From assembly GCA_011192195.1 (NCBI GenBank), contig DUEH01000007.1, positions 1 to 33,314 on the forward strand: a DNA stretch of 33,314 nt, written 5' to 3'. Shown here in pieces: positions 1-13,705 of this stretch. The notes beneath the pieces were generated by a model. The model did no database searches. It was not told where the DNA came from and worked only from the letters and a program-made list of their open reading frames with translations. The stretch comes from Chloroflexota bacterium. GTDB taxonomy: Bacteria; Chloroflexota; Anaerolineae; 4572-78. Every line of letters begins with the position of its first letter. Within the stretch, counting starts at the first letter, position 1. A program made the position numbers and the translations under genes.

Positions 1-894
1 ATAGCTCCTGCTATTTTTATTTTACCGGCTGTTGCCGTTCTGTTTGTTGGCTTGATTATCCCGGTAGCCAATGCTCTTTATCTCAGTTTCTTTGATTGGG
101 ACCTGGGAACCCCGTGGGAATCAGCCAAATTTCTGGGGCTGGACAACTTTCAACGGATGCTGACCGATGAAGGCGTGCGGTCATCAATCTGGGTCACGCT
201 TCGTTACACCTTTTGGACAACGACCCTGGAGATGATACTGGGGATTGCATTGGCGCTGGCGCTCGAGAAGCCAATCAAGGGCGCAGCAATTTTTCGCACC
301 GTGTTCATTCTGCCGCTGATGGTTTCGCCCATTGTTGTGGGTCTAATCTGGAAATATATGCTCGATGCCCGCACCGGTGTCATCAATCACTATGTTGAAG
401 CTATCGGCGAAGCGATTCCATTCTTGCAGAATTTGGGATTTGTTCGTCAAGCCTACCTGGGTGATCCAAACCTGGCCTTGCCCGCCCTGATCATCACAGA
501 TATCTGGCAGTGGACGCCGTTCATCTTCATTATCATCCTGGCCGGCCTCCAGGCCTTGCCCGAAGAAGTTATGGAGGCTTCCTTAATCGACGGCGCTAAT
601 TGGTGGCAGATGACATTGCGCATCAAGTTACCTATGATTTTGCCCCTGATTATCGTAACGCTTCTGATGCGTATCGTTGATGTGTTCCGCGCTCTGGAAG
701 TCATCTTCATTATGACCTTTGGCGGCCCGGGACGAACCACAGAGGTGCTGTCGTTAAAAATTTACCGTACGGCATTTACCGCCCAGGACCTTGGTTACGC
801 ATCGGTCATTTCAGTAATCTTGATTGCGATCACCTTTGTGTTGAGTATAGGTATTCTGCTTTACAACAATCCCGTCAAGGCGCAGGAGGGCTAA
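1..894 (+). CDS. Sugar ABC transporter permease, MalF/UgpA type (5' end cut by window edge)
   Basis: This is an inner-membrane permease subunit of a carbohydrate ABC importer. The frame is open from base 1, reading IAPAIFILPAVAVLFVG, which is the first membrane helix of MalF-type permeases, so the true start lies upstream; the in-frame TTG at 52 is only the first start codon inside the window. About six hydrophobic segments are visible. The cytoplasmic EAA loop that docks on the ATPase is clear: EEVMEASLIDGANWWQM, near positions 560-610. The 3' end overlaps the ribosome site of the next permease (AGGAGG at 884-889), so the two are one operon. The solute-binding protein and ATPase are not in the window. 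The downstream Ula-type enzymes suggest a sugar acid or related pentose/hexose as substrate, but the sequence does not fix this. Confidence 0.92.
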   Translation: MAPAIFILPAVAVLFVGLIIPVANALYLSFFDWDLGTPWESAKFLGLDNFQRMLTDEGVRSSIWVTLRYTFWTTTLEMILGIALALALEKPIKGAAIFRTVFILPLMVSPIVVGLIWKYMLDARTGVINHYVEAIGEAIPFLQNLGFVRQAYLGDPNLALPALIITDIWQWTPFIFIIILAGLQALPEEVMEASLIDGANWWQMTLRIKLPMILPLIIVTLLMRIVDVFRALEVIFIMTFGGPGRTTEVLSLKIYRTAFTAQDLGYASVISVILIAITFVLSIGILLYNNPVKAQEG

Positions 895-898
895 ACCG

Positions 899-1906
899 AT
901 GCAATCGACAACTCTGAACAAATCAACTGCAACCAAAAAAAGTTCATCAGGATTCCGGATCAAGTGGTCGCAGGTTACTCATTATGCGCTGTTGATTATC
1001 CTGGCATTAATCATTATTGGTCCGCTGTATTTGATGGTGCTGACCTCATTCAAACAGCAGGTTGTGATTATGTCGCGCGAGCCGGTCTGGTTTTTTGTGC
1101 CTACCGTACACAACTACCAGCAGATTATTCAGGAAGAGAATTTTCTGCGTCACCTGCTTAGTTCATTCACCGTAGGGCTGCTTTCAACCGCCCTCACGCT
1201 CTTTGTTTCAGGATGGGCCGCCTACGCCATTGCCCGAATGAAGTTTCCGGGCCGGGGGTTAATGGCTAACACAACATTGGTTGTCCGCATGGTGCCTCCT
1301 GCCGTGTTAACCGTTCCCATTGTCGCAATGTGGGGAGCCTGGGAAATCAGTCTGTCCACGGGCGGTTCTATTTTTTCCGGCCTAAACAATGCCTATCTTG
1401 CCTGGATCAATTCCACCGCGCTATGTACCTCAAATTCACCCTGGTTAGAAGCGGTTTGCCCCCTGTTAAATGACGGTCTGGCCGATGGCCGGCTGGGCTT
1501 GATCTTGTTTTACTCCGCGCTCAATCTGCCGTTCACCGTCTGGCTGTTGATCGGGTTCATCCAGCAGATTCCGATTGATCTTGAAGAAGCCGCTATTGTT
1601 GATGGGGCAACCCCGTTTCAGGTATTCAACAAAGTACTCTTCCCCCTGTTGAAAAGCGGCTATGCTGTGGCCGCAATCTTCACCTTTCGCATTGCCTGGA
1701 ATGAATTTCTGCTTGCCTTGATCCTCACCGGACGCACCTCTTACACCTTGCCGGTGAAAACAACCCTGTTCATTCGGGAATCTGGCGTGCAATGGGGCCT
1801 AATTATGGCAATGGGCACCCTGATTCTCATCCCGCCGTTATTGCTCACATTCTTCTCCGCCCGCCAGATAATTCAAGGTATGACCGCCGGAGCCGTGAAA
1901 GGATAA
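899..1906 (+). CDS. Sugar ABC transporter permease, MalG type, with an extra periplasmic loop
   Basis: This is the second permease subunit of the same importer. ATG at 899 sits 9 bases after AGGAGG (884-889). The first about 25 residues are polar, followed by a first helix (YALLIILALIIIGPLYLMVL). The EAA loop reads EEAAIVDGATPFQVFNKVLF near residues 228-248. At 335 residues it is about 40-50 longer than usual MalG proteins. The excess is a loop after WGAWEIS, near residues 145-195, containing two cysteines (STALCTSNSP and EAVCPLLN) before the next helix. By family topology this loop should face the periplasm and could contact the binding protein or form a disulfide; that is inference. It is followed after only 5 bases by the UlaD-like gene. 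Confidence 0.93.
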   Translation: MQSTTLNKSTATKKSSSGFRIKWSQVTHYALLIILALIIIGPLYLMVLTSFKQQVVIMSREPVWFFVPTVHNYQQIIQEENFLRHLLSSFTVGLLSTALTLFVSGWAAYAIARMKFPGRGLMANTTLVVRMVPPAVLTVPIVAMWGAWEISLSTGGSIFSGLNNAYLAWINSTALCTSNSPWLEAVCPLLNDGLADGRLGLILFYSALNLPFTVWLLIGFIQQIPIDLEEAAIVDGATPFQVFNKVLFPLLKSGYAVAAIFTFRIAWNEFLLALILTGRTSYTLPVKTTLFIRESGVQWGLIMAMGTLILIPPLLLTFFSARQIIQGMTAGAVKG

Positions 1907-1911
1907 ATACA

Positions 1912-2604
1912 ATGAACAAACCTTTACTCCAAATAGCCCTGGATACCTACGACCTCCCCTCTGCATTGGGGCCTTTGCAAAGAGCGCACCAGCAGATTGA
2001 CGTGATTGAAGTAGGCACGATCCTCTGTCTATCTGAAGGGATGCACGCCGTGCGGGCCATCCGCAGTCTGTATCCCGACAAAATTGTGCTGGCCGATGTG
2101 CGCATCGCCGAAGCCGGCAGCATCATCTCTAAAATGGCCTTTGAGGCCGGGGCTGATTGGGTCAGCGTGGTCAGCGGGGCCGCCCCCAGTTCCTTTGAAG
2201 TTGTCCTGGCCGAAGCTCAAGCCCGTCAAAAGGATATGCAGATTGAATTGAGCGACGGCTGGACCTGGGAAATGGCGCAACGCTGGTCAGATATGGGCGT
2301 ACAGCAGGTGATTTTCAAACGCAGCCGCGACCTTGAAGCGCAGGGCCAACTCAGTTGGGGCCAACAAGACTTTGACCAGATTCACCGCCTGGCCGAAATG
2401 GGCTTCAAAGTTACCGTCACCGGCGGCGTGAAACCGGCGGATATCCCTCTTTTTGCCGGAACGCCGGTCTACATCTTCATCGCCGGACGAGCCATTGTCA
2501 AAGCCGATGACCCGGCGGCTGCGGCCAAAGAATTTCAAGACGTCATTTCCCAAACCTTTGGCGCAGCGCCCGCCAGCCCGCCAGGGATTGAAACCCCAGG
2601 CTAA
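1912..2604 (+). CDS. UlaD-like 3-keto-L-gulonate-6-phosphate decarboxylase family protein with altered active site
   Basis: This is an (beta/alpha)8-barrel protein of the OMP-decarboxylase suprafamily, KGPDC/HPS branch, 230 residues. I chose ATG 1912 because MNKPLLQIALDTYD lines up with the E. coli UlaD N-terminus (as I remember it); the open frame continues upstream to 1792, but only through the preceding gene. D11, E33, D62, R139 and the phosphate-binding tract VTVTGG and FIAGRAI agree with UlaD at the same numbering. Three residues differ: Lys64 is Arg (LADVRIAEAG), Asp67 is Glu, and His136 is Lys (IFKRSRD). UlaD converts 3-keto-L-gulonate 6-phosphate to L-xylulose 5-phosphate and CO2. The UlaE and UlaF homologues that follow would use that product, so the context supports the pathway, but the changed residues leave the exact substrate open. 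Confidence 0.85.
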   Translation: MNKPLLQIALDTYDLPSALGPLQRAHQQIDVIEVGTILCLSEGMHAVRAIRSLYPDKIVLADVRIAEAGSIISKMAFEAGADWVSVVSGAAPSSFEVVLAEAQARQKDMQIELSDGWTWEMAQRWSDMGVQQVIFKRSRDLEAQGQLSWGQQDFDQIHRLAEMGFKVTVTGGVKPADIPLFAGTPVYIFIAGRAIVKADDPAAAAKEFQDVISQTFGAAPASPPGIETPG

Positions 2605-2611
2605 TGGTCTA

Positions 2612-2629
2612 AGTCGGCTCAAGCCGACT
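2612..2629. repeat. Short perfect hairpin in the 2605-2756 gap
   Basis: AGTCGGCT and AGCCGACT form a perfect 8-bp stem with a 2-base loop, 8 bases after the UlaD-like stop. There is no T-run, so it is unlikely to end transcription. The rest of the 152-base gap holds further weak inverted repeats (for example around GAGCTTCAGCTC near 2680) and no gene. It may act as an RNA-stability element or be a repeat remnant. Confidence 0.6.
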
Positions 2630-2756
2630 AAACAATCTCAAAAATTAGTGCGCTTTGGCGTACTTGAGTTATTAGCCCTGAGCTTCAGCTCGAGGCGGAC
2701 TCGGGGCGGACACCGCAAGTTGAGCAATTACAATCTTAAATCACAGAGTGTGCTTT

Positions 2757-3611
2757 ATGACCAAACAACTCCCCATTGGCATTTACGAAAAAGCCCTCCC
2801 CTTCAACGTAGACTGGTTTGAGCGATTATCCAAGGCAAAAGAAGCGGGCTTTGATTTTGTCGAAATTTCAATCGATGAAAGCGACGAGCGTCTGAGCCGT
2901 CTCGACTGGTCTGCCAAAGAACGGGCCAACCTGCGAGCCGCCATCGCTGAAACCGGTGTGCCGCTGACCACTATGTGCCTCAGCGGTCATCGCAAATACC
3001 CCCTCGGCAGCGCAGATACCGCCATTCGCCAACGCGCCTACGACATTATGCAAAGAGCGGTTGACTTTGCCGTGGATGTCGGGGTGCGGGTGATCCAATT
3101 GGCCGGCTACTACGTTTACTACGAACCCCACACCGCCGACTCTCTGCCCCGCTACCAGGAAGGGCTGGCCCAGGGGCTTGAATGGGCCAGCCAGGCCGGC
3201 GTGATGCTGGCTATGGAAAATGTTGACGGCAACGATGTCGATTCCGTAACGCAGGCAATGTACTTTGTGGACGCCTTCAACTCCCCCTGGTTCCAGGTTT
3301 ACCCGGATATCGGCAACCTGTCGGAACACAGCCTGGACGTTTGCGCCGAACTTGAACTGGCGCGCGGGCATATGGTCGGCGTCCACGTCAAAGACACCGT
3401 TCCCGGCGAACCCAGGCGCGTACCATTCGGCCAGGGCACAGTTCCTTTTGTCGAAGCCTTCAAAAAACTGGCCGAAATGAACTTCACCGGCCCCGTTTTG
3501 CTGGAGATGTGGAACGACGACTCACCCGACTCAATGCGCATTATTCAGGAGTCTCGTGAGTGGGTGATGACCAAAATGCGTGAAGGCGGATTAATCTCCG
3601 AGGAGAAATAA
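2757..3611 (+). CDS. ulaE: L-ribulose/L-xylulose-5-phosphate 3-epimerase, UlaE family
   Basis: This cytoplasmic TIM-barrel epimerase would convert L-xylulose 5-phosphate to L-ribulose 5-phosphate, using a metal. ATG 2757 is chosen because MTKQLPIGIYEKALP matches the UlaE N-terminus (from memory MLSKQIPLGIYEKALP); a GTG at 2748 is an alternative. With this start the metal and acid/base residues are E154 (LAMENVD), D184 (YPDIGNL), H210 (GVHVKDT) and E250 (LLEMWND), one position off the E. coli numbering (E155, D185, H211, E251). FDFVEISIDESDERLSRL and PWFQVYPDIGNLS are near-identical family tracts. The length of 284 residues is normal. It follows the UlaD-like gene after 152 bases and precedes the 4-epimerase by 4 bases. 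Confidence 0.93.
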   Translation: MTKQLPIGIYEKALPFNVDWFERLSKAKEAGFDFVEISIDESDERLSRLDWSAKERANLRAAIAETGVPLTTMCLSGHRKYPLGSADTAIRQRAYDIMQRAVDFAVDVGVRVIQLAGYYVYYEPHTADSLPRYQEGLAQGLEWASQAGVMLAMENVDGNDVDSVTQAMYFVDAFNSPWFQVYPDIGNLSEHSLDVCAELELARGHMVGVHVKDTVPGEPRRVPFGQGTVPFVEAFKKLAEMNFTGPVLLEMWNDDSPDSMRIIQESREWVMTKMREGGLISEEK

Positions 3612-3615
3612 ACCT

Positions 3616-4296
3616 ATGATGCTAGAAGAATTGCGAAAAGAAGTATGGCAGGCTAATATGGCGCTTCCCGAACACGGATTGGTCACCTGGACCAGCGGTA
3701 ACGTGAGCGGGCGAGACCCTGAAACCGGGTTGGTGGTCATTAAACCCAGCGGCGTGATGTTCAATGAACTTACGCCTGAAAATATGGTTGTTGTGGATGC
3801 CGAAGGTATGGTGGTCGAGGGAGACCTCGGCCCCTCATCTGATACCGCATCACACCTTTACATCTACAACCATCGCCCCGATGTGATGGGCGTTGTTCAC
3901 ACCCATTCAAATTATGCCACCGCCTTTGCCGCTGTTGGCAAATCTATCCCTGTTTACCTGACCGCTATTGCCGACGAATTTGGCGCAACTATCCCCTGCG
4001 GCGGCTATGCCGGTATCGGCGGCGAGGAAATTGGCGAGGAGATAATGCGCTCGATTGGCAATTCTCCGGCTATACTTATGAAGCAGCATGGCGTATTTAC
4101 CATTGGCAAGTCGGTTAAAAAAGCCTTGCAAGCAGCAGTTATGGTTGAGGATATTGCCAAAACCGTGTGGATGGCTATGCAAATTGGCGAGCCGGAAGAA
4201 CTTCCCGTTGAAGAGATTGACGCCAACTACGACCGCTACCAGCATCGATACGGCACGTTTGAAGCCAGCACGGGTATTTCAACCAAAGAAGGTTGA
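3616..4296 (+). CDS. L-ribulose-5-phosphate 4-epimerase, UlaF/AraD family
   Basis: This class II aldolase-fold enzyme would convert L-ribulose 5-phosphate to D-xylulose 5-phosphate, feeding the pentose phosphate pathway. The Zn ligands are visible as D76 (SSDT), H95 and H97 (VHTHSNYAT) and H158 (MKQHGVFT). IKPSG at 42-46, D120 (IADEFG) and Y212 (HRYGTFE) match the phosphate-binding, acid/base and catalytic Tyr positions of AraD. Two ATGs (3616, 3619) compete; a GAGGAG tract at 3599-3605, in the end of the 3-epimerase gene, serves either. The 226 residues are typical, slightly shorter than E. coli AraD. The 4-base spacing to the 3-epimerase indicates one transcript. Confidence 0.93.
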   Translation: MMLEELRKEVWQANMALPEHGLVTWTSGNVSGRDPETGLVVIKPSGVMFNELTPENMVVVDAEGMVVEGDLGPSSDTASHLYIYNHRPDVMGVVHTHSNYATAFAAVGKSIPVYLTAIADEFGATIPCGGYAGIGGEEIGEEIMRSIGNSPAILMKQHGVFTIGKSVKKALQAAVMVEDIAKTVWMAMQIGEPEELPVEEIDANYDRYQHRYGTFEASTGISTKEG

Positions 4297-4303
4297 ACTG
4301 CCT

Positions 4304-4366
4304 GAGAAATTAGAATTTAGAGGCCGTCTGGCATATTACATTTTTCTAATTTCTTGTTTCTAATTC
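4304..4366. repeat. AT-rich inverted repeat between the 4-epimerase and kinase genes
   Basis: The left arm GAGAAATTAGAATTTAGA (4304-4321) faces the right arm of 4343-4366, which holds CTAATTTCTTGTTTCTAATT. The arms are imperfect complements built from a roughly 7-bp unit (AATTAGA/TCTAATT). It belongs by structure to the tandem-unit palindromes seen through the window. It could also weaken or end transcription inside the operon. Confidence 0.5.
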
Positions 4367-4395
4367 CGGTTAATCCGGTCATTGGAGAATAAACA

Positions 4396-5355
4396 TTGCC
4401 TCGTTTTGATGTAACCACCATAGGTGAAGGACAATTACGTTATTGCGTCCCCGCCGGAAAACGTATGGAGCAGGTAAACCGGTTTGACGTGTTTGTTTCC
4501 GGCACCGAGGCCAATGTCAGCGGCCTGCTCTCGCGCCTGGGCTGGAATTGCGGCTGGATCAGCAGTTTGCCCAACAACCCGCTGGGTCGCCGTATTCGCA
4601 ACGAGTACCGGCTGGCTCAACTGGATTTGTCGGCGGTGGTCTGGACAGAGACGGGGCGGGTGGCCATCTATTACGTGGAATACGCCGTCCCGCCCCGGGC
4701 CACCACCGTATTTTACGACCGCAAAGATACCAGCTTCACCAAACTTACCACCGAACAAATTGATTGGGATTATCTGCTTGATACTCGATTGCTCCATTTG
4801 TCAGGGCTAACCGTGCCACTTTCAAAATCGCTTCAAGAAATTGTTATTGAAGCGGCCCGGCGGGCTAAAGCCAAAGGCGTGCCGGTTAGCTTTGATATGA
4901 ACTATCGCAGTCGCCTGTGGACGCCGCAGGAGGCCGCCGAAGCGGTCAAGCCCATCTTCAAAACGGTTGACTTACTTTTCTGCGGTCGAGGCGACGCCCA
5001 GCGGATGTTTGGCTTTGACGGTACTCCTGAAGAAATTGTGACCCAACTGAGCCAACTAACCGGAGCTAAATACATCATCACCTCGCTATCCGGCGAAGGC
5101 ATCATTGGCTGGGACCGGCAAAATTTTTACCGCCAACCCGCCAGAGAAGTGGGCATTGTGGACCGCATCGGCGCCGGCGATGCGATGGTGAGCGGCGTAC
5201 TGCACGGCTGGCTGCAAGGAGATTTTGCCAAAGGTCTGCGCTACGGAGTCTTAACCGCGGCCCTGGCCCTCAGTCAATGGGGCGACCAGTTGATAACCAG
5301 AGCCGCCGAAGTTGAAGCCCTGTTGACCAGCGACACTGTCGATATTTCGCGTTGA
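4396..5355 (+). CDS. PfkB-family sugar kinase, 2-keto-3-deoxygluconate-kinase-like
   Basis: This 319-residue ribokinase-fold kinase transfers phosphate from ATP to a sugar or sugar acid. The start is TTG 4396, with GGAG at 4384-4387 at good spacing; MPRFDVTTIGEGQLRY is a normal PfkB opening strand. The N-terminal substrate-binding tract GTEANVSGLLSRLGW and the C-terminal signature DRIGAGDAMVSG (residues 256-267, catalytic base D262) are present. The usual DTTGAGD has R257 in place of the first T. In this operon it can supply the phosphate that the PTS gives in the E. coli ula system, so it may phosphorylate the imported sugar acid; that is inference. It is last in the operon. Confidence 0.9.
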   Translation: MPRFDVTTIGEGQLRYCVPAGKRMEQVNRFDVFVSGTEANVSGLLSRLGWNCGWISSLPNNPLGRRIRNEYRLAQLDLSAVVWTETGRVAIYYVEYAVPPRATTVFYDRKDTSFTKLTTEQIDWDYLLDTRLLHLSGLTVPLSKSLQEIVIEAARRAKAKGVPVSFDMNYRSRLWTPQEAAEAVKPIFKTVDLLFCGRGDAQRMFGFDGTPEEIVTQLSQLTGAKYIITSLSGEGIIGWDRQNFYRQPAREVGIVDRIGAGDAMVSGVLHGWLQGDFAKGLRYGVLTAALALSQWGDQLITRAAEVEALLTSDTVDISR

Positions 5356-5362
5356 ATCATAT

Positions 5363-5652
5363 TCAAAGCCCCGCCATAAACTGGAAAACTGTATCCGTAT
5401 GGCCGGGAAGTTCTTCATGCCCATAGTCGGGATAGAACGCCAATGATTTTGAGGTCTTGATCTTGTTTTAGGCACTTGTTGTAGGCAGCAAACTGCGTTG
5501 AAGGCGGGCAAATCTCATCCATCAGACCCACGCCCATCAAAATCTCAGCGCGAATTCGCGGAGTTAAATACTGCACGTCAATGTAGCCCAGTTTGGTGAA
5601 GATAGCTTCTTCTCTCTCGTGGCGGGGGTCAAAACGGCGGAAAAGGGTTGCG
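5363..5652 (-). pseudogene. Remnant of acetyl xylan esterase (AXE1 family), frameshifted 3' fragment
   Basis: The - strand reads [16 protein letters not shown], then [19 protein letters not shown] and [20 protein letters not shown], which are the last hundred residues of AXE1/cephalosporin-C deacetylase proteins, including the catalytic Asp of LMDEICPP. Near 5438-5446 the frame breaks. In the next frame the text continues as [20 protein letters not shown] and ends at TGA (5363-5365), giving the catalytic His of YGHE. Upstream of about 5652 the match stops, so the N-terminal two thirds are gone. It runs convergently to the kinase gene, whose stop is 7 bases away. The call rests on remembered family motifs; a sequencing frameshift cannot explain the missing 5' part. 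Confidence 0.72.
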
Positions 5653-5677
5653 AGATTGTACTTAGGAATGAGAATTT

Positions 5678-5759
5678 GGTAATGGTTAAGTTGTAAGTGA
5701 TGATTGCGGAATTCAAAACTGTAGTTTTGGACTCCATCACTTACTTTTTTACCACTACC
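5678..5759. repeat. Imperfect long hairpin with T-run
   Basis: GGTAATGGT pairs with ACCACTACC, GTAAGTGAT with ATCACTTAC, and CAAAACT with AGTTTTG, giving nested stems over 82 bases. Six T residues follow the GTAAGTGAT stem at 5745-5750. It lies at the truncated end of the esterase remnant. It may be a degraded mobile palindrome or a terminator. Confidence 0.5.
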
Positions 5760-5767
5760 GAGAATTT

Positions 5768-5872
5768 AATAACTTACCCAATCCGCCGGGAGATTGGAGA
5801 TTAGAGATTGGAGATTGCAGGCTAATAATCTCTTTATCTCCCAATCTCCAATCTCCAAATGGGTAAGTTATT
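5768..5872. mobile_element. 105-bp element with perfect 13-bp terminal inverted repeats and inner heptamer palindrome
   Basis: AATAACTTACCCA (5768-5780) and TGGGTAAGTTATT (5860-5872) are perfect inverted repeats. Inside, tandem ATTGGAG-like units run forward (about 5790-5817) and their complement runs back (about 5837-5857). No target duplication is clear. The element forms the exact 5' limit of the PKD fragment that follows. Confidence 0.6.
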
Positions 5873-6261
5873 TACGCACCATTCCTTACGCAGTCAAACT
5901 ATTGCTAACCGATGACAAAGGGCGGCAAGGTCAAGTCGGCCACAAAATTAAAATTTCCGGCGCGGCAGAGCCAGAACAGCCGCCCGTAGCCGTTATCACT
6001 GCCCCGGGGCAGGCGGCGGTAGGGGAAGAGGTTATTTTTGACGCCAGCGCCTCTCACGGAGAGAGCGCCCTTGTCAACTATCGCTGGAACTTTGGCGACG
6101 GCAATACCGCTGACGCCATCAGCGTGACCAAAAGCTATAACGCTGCCGGTATCTACAACGTAACCTTGACCGTAGTTGACGACAGAGGGCTGGAAAGCGA
6201 TAGCGTCTCCGTTCAGGTAGAGATCATTGCTGAATCAACGCCGATGCCGGCAGGGGGATAA
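5794..6261 (+). pseudogene. 5'-truncated PKD-domain protein fragment
   Basis: From about 5879 the frame reads PYAVKLLLTDDKGRQG, the closing strand of one PKD repeat, then a full PKD domain: PPVAVITAPGQAAVGEEV, the core YRWNFGDGN, YNVTLTVVDDRG and a final strand. It ends with TPMPAGG and a stop. PKD domains are extracellular beta-sandwiches used in surface proteins and glycoside hydrolases. There is no signal peptide, and the first 28 residues of the open frame are encoded by the repeat element just upstream (IRDWRLQ and SPISKW are translated heptamer units). I read it as the surviving 3' end of a larger secreted protein, not as an intact gene. Expression from the ATG at 5794 cannot be excluded. 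Confidence 0.65.
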
Positions 6262-6341
6262 AGCGTTAACGTGAATGTCAAAGGCAGGCAATTCGGATAA
6301 TTTTCCAAAAATAGCAAAGCCTTGTAAAATCCAGGGTACTC

Positions 6342-6385
6342 AGTTAGCTCCCTTGTTTCCAAACTAAGCTTGGGAATGAGGTGGG
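6342..6385. repeat. Imperfect palindrome related to the 6788 hairpin
   Basis: GCTCCCTTGTTTCCAAACTA faces a right arm with GCTTGGGAATGAGGTGGGC. The core (TTCCAAACT / TTGGGAA) resembles the CGTTCCC/GGGAACG hairpin 440 bases downstream, so both seem to be copies of one dispersed palindrome. The rest of 6262-6425 shows only the ribosome site of the next gene. Confidence 0.5.
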
Positions 6386-6425
6386 CCTTGGATAACGATA
6401 ATAACGCTATTTGGAGGATTTTTAT

Positions 6426-6731
6426 ATGAAACGACAGAATGAACAAGCCGCTGTTTTTTTGCTTGGCGCGGCCATTGGCTTGATATTAGCGTTACTTTTT
6501 GCCCCGCAAAGCGGCGAAGATACCAGACAATTGATCAAAGACCGCAGCAGTGAGCTAAAAGACAAAGCCATTGCCGATAAAGACCATTTTACGCAGCGTA
6601 TTCAAAGCGCTACCGATGAATGGATCACCCAATTACGCGCCGTCACCGATGATCTGGTAGCGCAAGGCCGCCTCAACGCCGATGACGCTCGCGCGCAGAT
6701 AAACGGGCTGATAGCTAAAATGCGGAGTTGA
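6426..6731 (+). CDS. YtxH-domain small membrane protein
   Basis: This 101-residue protein starts at ATG 6426 with GGAGG at 6413-6417; a TTG at 6411 in frame is less likely. One N-terminal helix (AAVFLLGAAIGLILALLFAP) is followed by the YtxH hallmark APQSGEDTRQLIKDRSSELK and a charged, probably helical tail to residue 101. YtxH proteins are small membrane-anchored stress or envelope proteins of unknown biochemical role. It stands alone, between the PKD fragment and a strong hairpin. Confidence 0.85.
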   Translation: MKRQNEQAAVFLLGAAIGLILALLFAPQSGEDTRQLIKDRSSELKDKAIADKDHFTQRIQSATDEWITQLRAVTDDLVAQGRLNADDARAQINGLIAKMRS

Positions 6732-6787
6732 GTTGCAGAAGTAATATCAGGCAAACCCTAATCTTTTGTTGCACCCGACTGAACAGA

Positions 6788-6846
6788 AAAAGCCTCAACT
6801 TCCTCGTTCCCGAACAGAGTTTGGGAACGAGGAAGCTGAGGCTTTT
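6788..6846. terminator. Strong bidirectional hairpin terminator between convergent genes
   Basis: AAAAGCCTCAACTTCC... (6788-6811) pairs with a right arm at 6823-6846 over 24 bp with one G-T wobble and an 11-base loop. The stem starts with an A-run on one side and ends with TTTT on the other, as expected for termination on both strands. It lies between the YtxH gene (+) and the NRPS/UPF0182 gene (-). The inner CGTTCCC/GGGAACG part also looks like a dispersed palindromic repeat. Confidence 0.75.
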
Positions 6847-6857
6847 CTTCTGATTTC

Positions 6858-6998
6858 GTAACTACTAAGGCTCAGGTGCGACGCACTTAACAAATTGCTT
6901 TTTCTAGCAAATAACTGTCCAATACAGTCAAAATTTGCACTTGAAAACCGTTTCGTGAAGTGCGTTGCACCTGTTTCCGCTTGTGGCTGAGTAGTTAC
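6858..6998. mobile_element. 141-bp IS66-like MITE with 8-bp target-site duplication
   Basis: The ends are GTAACTACT (6858-6866) and AGTAGTTAC (6990-6998), perfect inverted repeats. An inner pair AGGTGCGACGCACTT (6874-6888) and AAGTGCGTTGCACCT (6958-6972) pairs with one mismatch. The direct repeat CTGATTTC flanks it exactly (6850-6857 and 6999-7006). GTAA ends with 8-bp duplications are the hallmark of the IS66 family, so this is probably a non-autonomous derivative. There is no transposase frame inside. Confidence 0.82.
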
Positions 6999-7012
6999 CT
7001 GATTTCTTTCTT

Positions 7013-13705
<6,693 letters not shown>

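Noticed and set aside
1792-2604. Longer UlaD-like frame starting at 1792
   Set aside because: The extra 40 codons lie in the upstream permease gene in another frame; the N-terminus from ATG 1912 matches UlaD.
2868-3386. Long antisense frames over the epimerase, permease and cyclase genes
   Set aside because: They shadow strong conserved genes in GC-rich codons and have no recognisable domains or ribosome sites.
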